The notes below the pieces were generated by a model. It saw only the letters and a list, made by a program, of their open reading frames with translations. It had not been told where the DNA came from and searched no databases. DNA of 64,000 nt from CADCTP01 sp963849885 (GTDB taxonomy: Bacteria > Actinomycetota > Actinomycetes > Mycobacteriales > CADCTP01), in contig CAWKIV010000020.1 in the NCBI GenBank assembly GCA_963849885.1, positions 62,001 through 126,000 of the forward strand, read 5' to 3'. The translations under genes and the position numbers were made by a program. Positions 49,590-58,948 of the stretch are shown piece after piece (the first letter of the stretch is position 1; every line of letters starts with the position of its first letter).

Positions 49590-51136
49590 CTATCCCCAAG
49601 CCACCGCCAGTCCCGGGTCGGCGAGCATCGCCGCGAGGTCGGACAGCACCTGCGAGCCGAGCTGGCCGTCGACGATCCGATGGTCGAAGGAGAGCGCGAG
49701 CTGGGTGACCTGGCGGACGACGATCTGCCCGTCCACCACCCAGGGCATCTCGCGCACCGCGCCGAAGGCGAGGATCGCCGTCTCCCCCGGGTTGAGGATC
49801 GGCGTGCCGGAGTCGACCCCGAAGACGCCGACGTTGGTGATCGTGATCGTGCCGCCGCTGAGATCGGCCGGCGCGGTGCGGCCGGCCCGGGCGGTCTCGG
49901 TCAACTCGCCGATCGCCACCGCGAGGTCGCGGAGGCTGAGCCGCCCGGCGTCCTTGATGTTGGGCACCACCAGACCGCGCGGGGTGGCCGCGGCGATCCC
50001 GAGGTTCACATACTCCTTGATCACGATCTCCTGGGCGGCCTCGTCCCAGGCGGAGTTGATCATCGGGTTGCGCCGGGCGGCGAGGAGCAGCGCCCGCGCC
50101 ACGAAGAGCAGCGGGCTCACCTTGATGCCGGCGAACTCGGGCAGCGCGGCCACCCGCCGCCGCAGCTCCATGGTCGGCGTGACGTCGATCGTCACCCACT
50201 CGGTGACGTGCGGCGCGGTGAACGCGCTGGCCACCATCGCGGCCGCGGTGTGCTTGCGGACGCCCTTGATCGGGATCCGTTGCTCCCGGGAGGCGTCCCA
50301 GACCGCGGCCGGGACGGCCGGGGTCGCCGGCGCCGCCGCGGCCGCCGAGGGCTCGGCAGCCTGGCGGGCGGCCGACTCCACGTCGGCGCGGGTGATCACG
50401 CCGTTGGGCCCGGAGCCGGTCAGGCCGGCGAGGTCGACCCCGAGGTCCTTGGCCAGCTTCCGGACCGGCGGCTTGGCCAGCACCGAGACGCTGGCCGGGG
50501 CCGCGGACGGCGAGCCGGCCGAGCCGGCCGGGCTGCCGCCGGGCTGGCCGCTGGCGGTGCCGACGCCGCGGATACCGACTGCGCCGGGACCGGCTCCGGC
50601 TCGGGAGCCGGGATCGTCCCCGTGCCGCCGGCCGGAGTCGCGGCGCCGTTTCCGGACGCCGCGCCCTTGCGGGGCCGGCGCTTGGCGACCACGGACCGCG
50701 GTCCGTAGCCCACCAGCACCGATGTCCGCCCGCCGGGCGCGGGACCGCCGATGAGCCCGGGCTCGACCGGCTCGTCGTCGGCCGGCCGCGGGATGGCCGG
50801 GGCCATGTCGTCCCGCAGCGCTTCCGCGGTCGCCGGCGGCTCGCCCGCCGGCTGCGACTGCACCGCCGCCGGCACCCCGGGCGCCCCGTCCGGGTCGACG
50901 TCCACGGTGATGATCGGCGTCCCGACGTCCACGGTCGATCCCTCGGTCACCAGCAGCTCGGTGACCGTCCCCGCGTACGGACTGGGCAGCTCGACGGCTG
51001 CCTTCGCCGTCTCGATCTCGACCAGGGCCTGGTTGATCGTCACATGGTCACCGGGTTGGACGTACCACTTCAGGATCTCCGCCTCGGTGAGCCCCTCTCC
51101 GGCGTCGGGGAGCTTGAACTGCTTGAAGGTCGGCAC
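49590..51136 (-). CDS. bkdC: Branched-chain 2-oxoacid dehydrogenase E2 (dihydrolipoamide acyltransferase), frame broken
   Basis: From GTG 51136: lipoyl domain (FKLPDAGEGLTEAEILKWYV, lipoyl Lys in VEIETAKAAVELPSPY), then a Pro/Ala-rich linker. The peripheral-subunit-binding domain (PPVRKLAKDLGVDLAGLTGSG) and catalytic domain (SFDHRIVDG, LNPGETAILAFGAV) continue in another frame to 49590. The switch is between about 50500 and 50580 in a CCGGCCGG-rich linker. Both halves keep all key residues and E1 genes are intact, so a sequencing indel is likely. It accepts acyl groups from E1 and passes them to CoA. Confidence 0.85.
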
Positions 51137-51144
51137 ACGGTCTC

Positions 51145-52119
51145 CTAGAAGGCGAGCGAGCGGTCGACGGCGTCGAGGACCCGGTCGAGGTCGGGGAGGA
51201 AGTCCTCCTCCAGCCGCGACGACGGATAAGGCGTGTCGAAGCCGCTCACCCGGAGGACCGGCGCCTGCAGCGAGTAGAACGCCTCCTCGGCGACGCGGGC
51301 GGCGATCTCGGCACCGAGCCCCAGCGTCGACGGCGCCTCGTGCACGACCACCAGCCGGCCCGTCCGCCGCACCGACTCCAGCACCGTCTCCGTGTCCAGC
51401 GGGGACAGCGTCCGGAGGTCGATGACCTCGAGCTGGCGCCCGTCCTCCTCGGCTGCCGTCGCCGCGTCCAGCGCGACCTTGACCATCGGCCCGTACGCGA
51501 CCACGGTCACGTCCCGGCCCGGCCGCAGCACGCGCGCCTGGTGCAACGGGTCCGGCGCCAGGCTCAGGTCGATCTCGGACTTCTCCCAGTAGCGCCGCTT
51601 GGGCTCGAAGAAGATGACCGGGTCGTCCAGGGCGATGGCCTGCTGGATCATGTGGAACGCGTCCACCGCGTTGGAGCAGGCCACCACCTTCAGCCCGGCG
51701 GTGTGCACGAAGTAGGCCTCGGGGGACTCGCTGTGGTGCTCGACCGCGCCGATGCCGCCCCCGAACGGGATGCGGATGGTGACCGGCAGCCTCATCCGGC
51801 CCTTGGACCGGTAGTGCACCTTCGCCAGCTGGCTGACGATCTGGTCGAACGCCGGGTAGACGAAGCCGTCGAACTGGATCTCGCACACCGGACGGTAGCC
51901 CCGCATGGCCAGCCCGATGGCGGTGCCGACGATGCCCGACTCGGCCAGCGGGGTGTCGATCACCCGGTCCTCGCCGAAGTCCTTCTGCAGGCCGTCGGTC
52001 ACCCGGAAGACACCGCCGAGCTTGCCGACGTCCTCGCCCATGATCAGGACCTTGGGATCGTCCTCCATGGCGCGCCGGAGACCCTCGTTGAGCGCCTTGG
52101 CCAGTGAGTAGGTCGGCAT
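51145..52119 (-). CDS. bkdB: 2-oxoisovalerate dehydrogenase E1 beta subunit
   Basis: 324 residues, the full length of E1-beta. It begins PTYSLAKALNEGLRRAMEDDPKVLIMGEDVGKLGGVFRVTDGL and has RIPFGGGIGAVEHHSESPEAYF with the HHS segment of the active site, and LVVVHEAPSTLGLGAEIAA. With E1-alpha it decarboxylates 2-oxo acids from Val, Leu and Ile using thiamine diphosphate, supplying branched starters for fatty acids. The ATG at 52119 overlaps the upstream TGA by one base. It lies 8 bases upstream of the E2 gene. Confidence 0.95.
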   Translation of the reverse strand: MPTYSLAKALNEGLRRAMEDDPKVLIMGEDVGKLGGVFRVTDGLQKDFGEDRVIDTPLAESGIVGTAIGLAMRGYRPVCEIQFDGFVYPAFDQIVSQLAKVHYRSKGRMRLPVTIRIPFGGGIGAVEHHSESPEAYFVHTAGLKVVACSNAVDAFHMIQQAIALDDPVIFFEPKRRYWEKSEIDLSLAPDPLHQARVLRPGRDVTVVAYGPMVKVALDAATAAEEDGRQLEVIDLRTLSPLDTETVLESVRRTGRLVVVHEAPSTLGLGAEIAARVAEEAFYSLQAPVLRVSGFDTPYPSSRLEEDFLPDLDRVLDAVDRSLAF

Positions 52120-53234
52120 CAGTGCTCCGCCTCCTCGAAGGAGTCGAGGTAGGCCGCGAAGCCGGCTCGCTGGCGTTCGAGGAGCGGCGTCGTCTCGACG
52201 TACACCTCGTCGAAGATCGTGAGCGGCTCCGGGTCGGGCAGGTCCAGGCAGCCCTGCCGCACGCGCGCGGCGAGCTCGTCGGCCTCCTGCTCGATCGACT
52301 CGAAGAATTCCGCGTCGGCCTGTCCGGAACGGGACAGGTAGGCCTTCACCCGCTCGATCGGGTCGCGCAGCCGCCACATCTCCAGCTCGCTGGCCAGCCG
52401 GTAGCGGGTGGGGTCGTCGGACGTGGTGTGCGCGCCCATCCGATAGGTGTACGCCTCGACGAAGGTCGGGCCCTGGCCGGTCCGGGCCGCGTCGAGCGCC
52501 GCCCGCGTGACCGCGAGGCAGGCGAGCACGTCGTTGCCGTCGACCCGGACGCCCGGGAAGCCGAAGCCCAGCGCCCGCTGGTAGAGCGGGATCCGGGACT
52601 GCTTCTCGATCGGCTCGGAGATGGCCCACTGATTGTTTTGGCAGAAGAAGACGAGCGGGGCGTTGAAGACGCTCGCCCACACGAAGGCCTCGTTGACGTC
52701 ACCCTGGCTGGACGCGCCGTCGCCGAAGTAGGCGATCACGGCGTCCTCCCCGCCGTCGCGCTGGACGCCCATGGCGTAGCCGGTCGCGTGCAGGGTCTGG
52801 GAGCCGATGACGATCGAGTAGATGTTGAAGTTGCGGTCCTTCGGATCCCAGCCGCCCAGGTCGGTCCCGCGGTAGAGACCCAGCAGGTGGATCGGGTCGA
52901 CGCCGCGGCACCAGGCCACGCCGTGCTCCCGGTAGCTCGGGAAGGCCATGTCCCCGGGCCGCAGCGCGCGGCCGGAGCCGACCTGCGCGGCCTCCTGGCC
53001 GAGCAGCGACGCCCAGATGCCCAGCTCGCCTTGCCGCTGCAGCGCTGTCGCCTCGACGTCGATGCGCCGGACCAGCACGAGGTCCCGGTAGAGAGCGCGG
53101 ATCTCCTCGGCCGAGATCTCCAGCGGGTAGTCAGGATGCTGCACGCGCTCACCCTCCGGGGTGAGCAGCTGGACGAGATCGGGCCCGCCGGTGGAATCCG
53201 GTGGGGCGGCGACGCCGATGTCACCCAAGGTCAT
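52119..53234 (-). CDS. bkdA: 2-oxoisovalerate dehydrogenase E1 alpha subunit
   Basis: 371 residues. The thiamine diphosphate motif is YFGDGASSQGDVNEAFVWASVFNAPLVFFCQNN; other marks are GQEAAQVGSGRALRPGDMAFPSYREHG and YRMGAHTTSDDPTRYR with the phosphorylation-loop region. ATG 53234 follows GAGGAG. First gene of the bkdABC operon. It could instead serve pyruvate, but the E1 alpha/beta split and sequence match the actinobacterial branched-chain complex. Confidence 0.93.
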   Translation of the reverse strand: MTLGDIGVAAPPDSTGGPDLVQLLTPEGERVQHPDYPLEISAEEIRALYRDLVLVRRIDVEATALQRQGELGIWASLLGQEAAQVGSGRALRPGDMAFPSYREHGVAWCRGVDPIHLLGLYRGTDLGGWDPKDRNFNIYSIVIGSQTLHATGYAMGVQRDGGEDAVIAYFGDGASSQGDVNEAFVWASVFNAPLVFFCQNNQWAISEPIEKQSRIPLYQRALGFGFPGVRVDGNDVLACLAVTRAALDAARTGQGPTFVEAYTYRMGAHTTSDDPTRYRLASELEMWRLRDPIERVKAYLSRSGQADAEFFESIEQEADELAARVRQGCLDLPDPEPLTIFDEVYVETTPLLERQRAGFAAYLDSFEEAEH

Positions 53235-53529
53235 GCGTCTCTCCTCGCTCAAACTCCGCGCGGGATCGCCGCGCGGGGCGGACCGGCACCGGTGGACGGC
53301 GCCGGGGTGTCGGCGTCGGGCCCACCACACGCCGGAGCGTGCGAACGAACGCTGCCCCCATCGTCGCAGACAGCGGGACCCGCTTGACCCGGCAAGCCTG
53401 CGCCAGCTCAGCGCGATGGTGCCAGTAGCGGCGGGAAAGCTGTGGATGACGCTCCCGCCTGTGGATGACGAGATGACGCGACTGTCGGGACGCTGCTACT
53501 CCTCACGCATGCCCATCCCCACGATGTCG

Positions 53530-55701
53530 TCAGCCCGACAGCTCCGGCGGCAGCGCTCGCGCGTGCACGACGACCAGCCGGGACACCGCCCGGGTCAGCA
53601 CGACGTAGAGCCGGCGCAGGCCGCGCGGCTCGGCCGCCACGATCGCGGCCGGCTCGACCACCACGACGTGGTCGAATTCGAGCCCCTTCGCGAGCGTCGC
53701 CGGCACCAGGGAGACGCGCAGGACGGGCCGCCCAGCGTCCTCGTCCGCCGCCTCGTCGGCCGGTTCCGCCGCACCCAGCAGCTGGTACGGCACCTCGGCG
53801 CCGGTCAGCGCCCGCCCGAGGGCCGCGACGTCGGCGTCGGCGGCGATCACGCCGACCGATCCCTCCTCGGCCAGCGCCGCCACCGTCTCCTCGGCCGCGA
53901 CCGCCACCGGCTCCGCGGCACCGCGGATCCGGAGGCCGCCCGCCGCCGACCGGACCGAGCTGGCCGGCTGGAGGCCGACGGCGAGGTGGGGCAGCAGCCG
54001 GTTGGCGAGCGCGATCACGTCCGCCGGCACCCGGTAGCCGCGGGTCAGCGGCTCGATCCGGGCGTCCGGCTTGCCCAGGTGGTTCAGCGTCACCTGCCAG
54101 TCCGGGGTCGACCAGGCCGTGGTGCCCTGGGCCAGGTCTCCCAGCACCGTGACCGAGCCGGTCGGGCAGCGCCGCGCGATGCCGCGACACTGCATGGCCG
54201 ACAGGTCCTGCGCCTCGTCCAGCACCACATGGCCGTACGAGTCGGGGCGGGCGAGCAGCCCCGCGACCTCGTCGATGAGGACGGCATCGGCGGCCGACCA
54301 CGGGGCCGAGCGGACCGAGCGCGGCGGCCGGGACCAGTGCAGCAGCTGCTGCTCGGCCGGATCGAGGAGGCCGCGCGCCGCCGTGGCCAGCCGCTCCGGG
54401 TCGGTGAGCAGGTCGTGCACCAGCCCCGCCGGGTCGAGCGGCGGCCAGACTGCGCCGACGAAGTCGCGCACCGCGGCCGACCGGGCGATCCGGGCTGTCT
54501 CCACGTCGGACGGGGCGCCACCGGCCTCCTCGCGCTGCCGGCGGACGTCCTCGGCGAGGAGCAGGTGCAGGCGCTGGCGGGCGACCTCGTAGTGGACCCC
54601 ACCGCGGCGGAGGTCGTCGACGTAGCGCCGGAGGCGCTCCGGCGGGATCCGGTAGCGGCGGGTGCCCACGACGACCACCACGCCGTCCTCGGGTCGCCGC
54701 ACCAGCCGGGTCACCGCACGCCGCAGCACCTCGGCCATCCGCGCGTCGCCCTTGAGCGTGGCCACCTCGGGCAGGTCGGTGCCCCGGATCGGGACCGGCG
54801 CGAGCAGCTCCTCGACCGTGGACTGGGTCACGCCGATCTCGCCGAGCGCCGGCAGCACCTCGCCGATGTAGCCGAGGAAGGCCCGGTTCGGGCCCACGAC
54901 CAGCACGCCGGACCGGCGGAGCCGTTCGGGATAGGTGTAGAGCAGGTAGGCGGCCCGGTGCAGGCCGACCGCGGTCTTGCCGGTCCCGGGCGCACCCTGC
55001 ACGCAGATGCTGTCCTCGAGCGCGGCGCGGACCAGGTCGTCCTGGTCCGGCTGGATGGTGGCGACGATGTCGCGCATGGGGCCGACGCGCGGCCGCTCGA
55101 TCTCGTCCAGCAGGATGCGGCTCTCGGCGGCGGCCACCTGTCCGGCGGCACGGGTCGTCAGCGGCTCGTCCTCGTAGGAGGTCAGCGCGCCGGCGGCGAA
55201 GCCGAAGCGCCGCCGGCGGCGGACGCCCATCGGATCCGCCGGCGTGGCCCGGTAGAAGGACCGGGACATCGGCGCGCGCCAGTCGATGACCAGCGGGTCG
55301 CCGGCGTCGTCCCGGACGTGCCGGCGGCCGACGTGGAAGATCTCGCCCTTCGGCTGCTCGGCGTCGCCGCTCCGGTCGATCCGCCCGAAGAAGGGCGGGA
55401 CGGTCGGATCGTCGGCGAGCGCCTTCAGGCGGCGGGTCCGCGCTGCCCCGAGCGCCTCGCTGGCGAAGGCGTCGACGCCGACGTCGCCGACTTGCGCGGC
55501 CCGGGCCCGCATCCGGGCGAGGCACTCGCGGGAGCGGGTCAGGTGCGCCCGCTCCGCCGTGAGCACCGGGTCTCCGGTCGACGCGGCGGCCGGCTCACCG
55601 GACGGGGCGCGCGGGACGGCCGGTGGTGGCGGGGTGCCGGGGTGGTTGCGGGGATCGGAGGCGGGTGGCTGGTCGGGGCGGGCGGAGCTGGGCGGAGACA
55701 C
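53530..55701 (-). CDS. helR: HelD/HelR-family RNA polymerase recycling ATPase
   Basis: About 723 residues. UvrD/Rep-type helicase motifs are Walker A in VQGAPGTGKTAVGLHRAAYLLY, DEAQDLSAMQ (motif II), GDLAQGTTAW (III) and RLYVVLTRAVSRLVVVH (VI). The N-terminal coiled region (AERAHLTRSRECLARMRARAAQ) matches the secondary-channel arm of HelD-like proteins. In Streptomyces and Mycobacterium abscessus HelR frees stalled or rifamycin-bound RNA polymerase. GTG at 55701 was chosen for CGGAGGAC upstream; no obvious RAE was found. Specific HelR versus HelD assignment is an inference. Confidence 0.85.
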   Translation of the reverse strand: MSPPSSARPDQPPASDPRNHPGTPPPPAVPRAPSGEPAAASTGDPVLTAERAHLTRSRECLARMRARAAQVGDVGVDAFASEALGAARTRRLKALADDPTVPPFFGRIDRSGDAEQPKGEIFHVGRRHVRDDAGDPLVIDWRAPMSRSFYRATPADPMGVRRRRRFGFAAGALTSYEDEPLTTRAAGQVAAAESRILLDEIERPRVGPMRDIVATIQPDQDDLVRAALEDSICVQGAPGTGKTAVGLHRAAYLLYTYPERLRRSGVLVVGPNRAFLGYIGEVLPALGEIGVTQSTVEELLAPVPIRGTDLPEVATLKGDARMAEVLRRAVTRLVRRPEDGVVVVVGTRRYRIPPERLRRYVDDLRRGGVHYEVARQRLHLLLAEDVRRQREEAGGAPSDVETARIARSAAVRDFVGAVWPPLDPAGLVHDLLTDPERLATAARGLLDPAEQQLLHWSRPPRSVRSAPWSAADAVLIDEVAGLLARPDSYGHVVLDEAQDLSAMQCRGIARRCPTGSVTVLGDLAQGTTAWSTPDWQVTLNHLGKPDARIEPLTRGYRVPADVIALANRLLPHLAVGLQPASSVRSAAGGLRIRGAAEPVAVAAEETVAALAEEGSVGVIAADADVAALGRALTGAEVPYQLLGAAEPADEAADEDAGRPVLRVSLVPATLAKGLEFDHVVVVEPAAIVAAEPRGLRRLYVVLTRAVSRLVVVHARALPPELSG

Positions 55702-55992
55702 TGCGGTCCTCCGTGGTCGGCGCGCGGGCTGGCCGACGGGAGCGATCCGCCGGCCGGGGTCTCTCCCACTGCCCAAGGCGTGGCCTCCGCGGCCCGGAGG
55801 AGCGGAGGTCGGCGCCCGGCTACGACGGGGTGCGCGGCGATCGCGCACGAGCTGTCCAGCTTAATCGCGTCATGGGTACGGGTCGACCGAGTTACGGACG
55901 GGGCAGGACGGTGCGAGAGGGTGCGGCATGCGCCGGCCGGTCGGCACGACGGCGAGCGGAGGCATCGACATGATCACGAGGAGGTGGTGGCG

Positions 55993-56904
55993 TTGCCGAC
56001 GATGACCGACCTGCTCGTGATCACCAATGCCGCGGCGGGAAGCGCCCACCAGGAGGCGGTTGACGCCGCCCTGGACACGTTGCGCGAGCGCGCCGACGTC
56101 GAGGTGGCCGCCACGACCAGTCCCGAGGACTGTGACGCCGCGGTGGCCCGGCGCGGCCGCCGGCGGGTCGTGGTCTGCGGTGGGGACGGCAGCGTCCACT
56201 TCATCGTGACCGCGCTGCACCGCGCCGGTGACCTGGCCGACCCCATCGGTCTGATCCCGCTCGGCACCGGCAACGACCTGGCCCGGGCGCTCGGGCTGCC
56301 GCTGGATCCCCGGGAAGCGGCCAAGGTGGTGCTGGACGGCGAGCCGCACCAGCTCGACCTGCTGGTGGATGACGCCGGTGGCCTGGTGATCAACGCGGTG
56401 CACCTCGGGGTCGGCGCCGAGGCGGCCCGCGCGGCCGCCTCGCTGAAGCCGCGGCTCGGTCGCCTCGCCTACCTGGTGGGCGGGGTCAGCGCCGGCGCCA
56501 CGGTGACGGGTTGGCGGATGGCGGTGCGGGTCGACGGAGAGGTGCTGGTCGACGGCCAGCAGAAGGTCCTCCAGGTGGGCATCGGGCTGGGCCGCTCGGT
56601 GGGCGGCGGGTCCCCGCTCACCCCGCACAGCGTGCTCGACGACCAGCTGGCCGACGTGGTGGTCTCCCAGGCGGTCGGGCCGCTGGCCCGGCTCGGCTAC
56701 GGGCTGCGACTGCGGCGCGGGTCGCACCTGGACCGTCCCGACGTGCACACCGCCCGGGGCAAGGAGGTGACGGCCGAGGGCGAGCCGTTCCACTACAACG
56801 CCGACGGCGAGATCCACGGTCCGGTCGAGCGCCGCACCTGGACGATCCACCCCGACGGCTGGCGGCTGATCGTCCCGACCGCCGCGAAGGCCGCCGCCGC
56901 CTGA
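55993..56904 (+). CDS. Diacylglycerol kinase-like lipid kinase
   Basis: About 303 residues. The nucleotide-binding signature VVVCGGDGSVHFIVTAL and GLIPLGTGNDLARALGLP define the DAGK catalytic domain (LCB5/YegS family); the C-terminal beta sandwich contains HYNADGEIHGP. It phosphorylates diacylglycerol or a related lipid alcohol. TTG at 55993 has GAGGAGG 8-9 bases upstream; the ATG at 56002 is 17 bases away and so less likely, though it would give a nearly identical protein. It diverges from helR. Confidence 0.88.
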   Translation: MPTMTDLLVITNAAAGSAHQEAVDAALDTLRERADVEVAATTSPEDCDAAVARRGRRRVVVCGGDGSVHFIVTALHRAGDLADPIGLIPLGTGNDLARALGLPLDPREAAKVVLDGEPHQLDLLVDDAGGLVINAVHLGVGAEAARAAASLKPRLGRLAYLVGGVSAGATVTGWRMAVRVDGEVLVDGQQKVLQVGIGLGRSVGGGSPLTPHSVLDDQLADVVVSQAVGPLARLGYGLRLRRGSHLDRPDVHTARGKEVTAEGEPFHYNADGEIHGPVERRTWTIHPDGWRLIVPTAAKAAAA

Positions 56905-56956
56905 CCCGGGCGGGGGCAGCGGCGACGGGCGGCGACGGGCGAGCGGGGCGGAGCCG

Positions 56957-58165
56957 TCAGAAGAAGCGGCGGAGCGGGGTGGTGGCGAACTCGAGCACCT
57001 TCTGCCGCCGGCTGCGGTTGCGCCACCGGCTGAGGTCGATCTGCTCGCTGCGCTCCAGGTCGGAGTCGAAGTGCCCCTCCAGCTCGCGGGCCACCTCGGT
57101 ATCCAGCGCGACGAGCACCACCTCCTCGTCGTGGTCGAGGGAGCGGCGGTTGAAGTTGGACGAGCCGACCACGGCGGCCCGGCCGTCCACGCACATGATC
57201 TTGGCGTGCATCATCGACGGCTGGAAGTTCCAGACGCGGACGCCGCAGCTGACCAGCTGGTCGTACGCGGCCTCACTGGCCAGCTGGCAGACCCGCTTGT
57301 CCGCGTGCGGGCCGGGCAGCAGCACGTCGACCTCGACCCCGCGCCGGGCGGCGGCGCAGAGCCGGTCCAGGAAGAACTCGTCCGGCGCGAAGTAGGCGCT
57401 GGCCAGCCGCAGCCGCTCCTCCGCGCTGTCCAGCATCACCCGGAAGGTGGTCTGCAGGTCGTCCCAGCCGATCGAGGCCGAGCCGCGCACCACCTGGGCG
57501 ACCGTCGTGCCGGCCTGGGGCTGCTGCGGGAAGCGGTCGCTGTCGTCGTAGAGGTCGCGGCCGCTCTCCGCCCAGTTCTGCGCGAAGGCGGCGCTCAGGC
57601 CGTCCACCGCGGGACCACGCACCTCGACGTGGGTGTCACGCCACTCGCCCTCGCCGCGGGCGTCGCCGCACCACTCCTCGGCGATGCCGACGCCGCCGGT
57701 GAAGCCGACCTCCTCGTCCACCACCAGCACCTTGCGGTGGCAGCGGTGGTTCTGCTTCAGCGGCGAGTTGAGCCAGGGCTTGCGGAACCACTCGACGTGC
57801 ACGCCGGCCTCGTCCATCCGGTTGACGAGGCCCTTCTCGATCTGCAGCCCACCGACCGCGTCGATCAGCAGCCGGACCCGGACGCCGCGCTGCGCGGCCG
57901 CCGAGAGCGTGTCGGCGAAGCGGGTGGCGATGTCGCCCTTCCAGTAGACGTACGTCATCAGGTCGACGCTGCGCTCTGCCTCCTCGATGGCGCGCAGCAT
58001 CGCCGGGAAGATCCGGTCACCGTTACGCAGCACGGTGAGCTGGTTGCCCTCGGTGAAGGCGATGCCGGTGAGGGACTCCAAGGTGCGTCGGATGCGGTGC
58101 TGCCGGTCGTCCAGCTCCGGCGCCTGGCGCTCCCGGGCGGCGTCGGTGGTGCTCGTGTCGGTCAC
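56957..58165 (-). CDS. Phospholipase D-family protein (cardiolipin synthase-like)
   Basis: 402 residues with two HKD motifs: HRCHRKVLVVDEEVGFTGG (about residue 150) and MMHAKIMCVDGRAAVVGSSNFN (about 325), each with downstream Asn/Glu-like residues. Two HKD domains fit cardiolipin synthase, which joins phosphatidylglycerol with another lipid, though this protein lacks the usual N-terminal membrane helices, so a soluble phospholipase D is also possible. GTG at 58165 follows GAGAGGA. Confidence 0.87.
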   Translation of the reverse strand: MTDTSTTDAARERQAPELDDRQHRIRRTLESLTGIAFTEGNQLTVLRNGDRIFPAMLRAIEEAERSVDLMTYVYWKGDIATRFADTLSAAAQRGVRVRLLIDAVGGLQIEKGLVNRMDEAGVHVEWFRKPWLNSPLKQNHRCHRKVLVVDEEVGFTGGVGIAEEWCGDARGEGEWRDTHVEVRGPAVDGLSAAFAQNWAESGRDLYDDSDRFPQQPQAGTTVAQVVRGSASIGWDDLQTTFRVMLDSAEERLRLASAYFAPDEFFLDRLCAAARRGVEVDVLLPGPHADKRVCQLASEAAYDQLVSCGVRVWNFQPSMMHAKIMCVDGRAAVVGSSNFNRRSLDHDEEVVLVALDTEVARELEGHFDSDLERSEQIDLSRWRNRSRRQKVLEFATTPLRRFF

Positions 58166-58283
58166 TGCTGTCCTCTCTGCCGGGCCGCTTCTCGACCGGC
58201 TCAGCCCCCGCCGCGGGATACCTTCCCCACCGGAGGGACGGGCCACCCCTGCCGGTGTGACGGAGGCGGCGCGACCAGCACGG

Positions 58284-58937
58284 TCAGTGGCCGCCCTCAC
58301 CGAGCAGCCGCAACCGCTCCCGATAGCCGGGCGGACCATCGGCGGTGGTGTCGCCGAGCAGCAGCGCGGCGTGGGTGAGCCGGGCGGCCTCCTCCAGGTT
58401 GAGCACCCGGCGCAGCGCCATCTCGACCGAGTCGGCCACCACCGAGCAGCCGTGCCGGGACAGCACCACGCAGTCGCACCCGTCGGCCAGCAGGGCGGCG
58501 GCCTCGGTCGCCAGCTCGGGCGTGCCGGGATGCCGGTACGGCGCGACGCGCACCTCGCGCACGTACGCGACGTGGTCGGTGGTGAGCAGTCGGATCGGGT
58601 GGCCGAGCGCGGTGAGCAGCACCGACAGCTGCGGGTGCACGTGCACGACCGCGGTGACGTCCGGGCGGGCGCGGTAGCACTCGACGTGCAGGGCCAGCTC
58701 GGTCGACGGCGCCGCCGCGCCACCGACGACGACGCCGTCGGCGAGGCGGACCAGCGAGAAGTCGGTCGGCGTCAGCCGGTCGAGCCAGGTGCCGCGCGCG
58801 GTCACGGCGACGACGTCGCCGCCCGGCGCGCGGGCCGAGAGGTTGCCGCCGGAGCCGAGCACCAGGCCGGCGGCGACGAGCGAGCGGCCGGCCGAGCAGA
58901 GCTCGGCGACGAGCGCCGACCACGCCGGGTCGGCCAC
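58284..58937 (-). CDS. Class II aldolase (fuculose-phosphate/5-deoxyribulose-phosphate type)
   Basis: 217 residues: LVLGSGGNLSARAPG, the catalytic Glu in APSTELALHVECY, zinc ligands in VTAVVHVHPQ and VVLSRHGCSVVA. It cleaves a ketose 1-phosphate to DHAP and an aldehyde. Third in an operon after mtnA and an amidohydrolase, so the likely substrate is 5-deoxyribulose 1-phosphate (or its methylthio form). Start is uncertain: GTG 58937 is used, but a CTG at 58952 that overlaps the upstream TGA is also in frame. Confidence 0.85.
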   Translation of the reverse strand: MADPAWSALVAELCSAGRSLVAAGLVLGSGGNLSARAPGGDVVAVTARGTWLDRLTPTDFSLVRLADGVVVGGAAAPSTELALHVECYRARPDVTAVVHVHPQLSVLLTALGHPIRLLTTDHVAYVREVRVAPYRHPGTPELATEAAALLADGCDCVVLSRHGCSVVADSVEMALRRVLNLEEAARLTHAALLLGDTTADGPPGYRERLRLLGEGGH

Positions 58938-58948
58938 GGACGCGGGGC

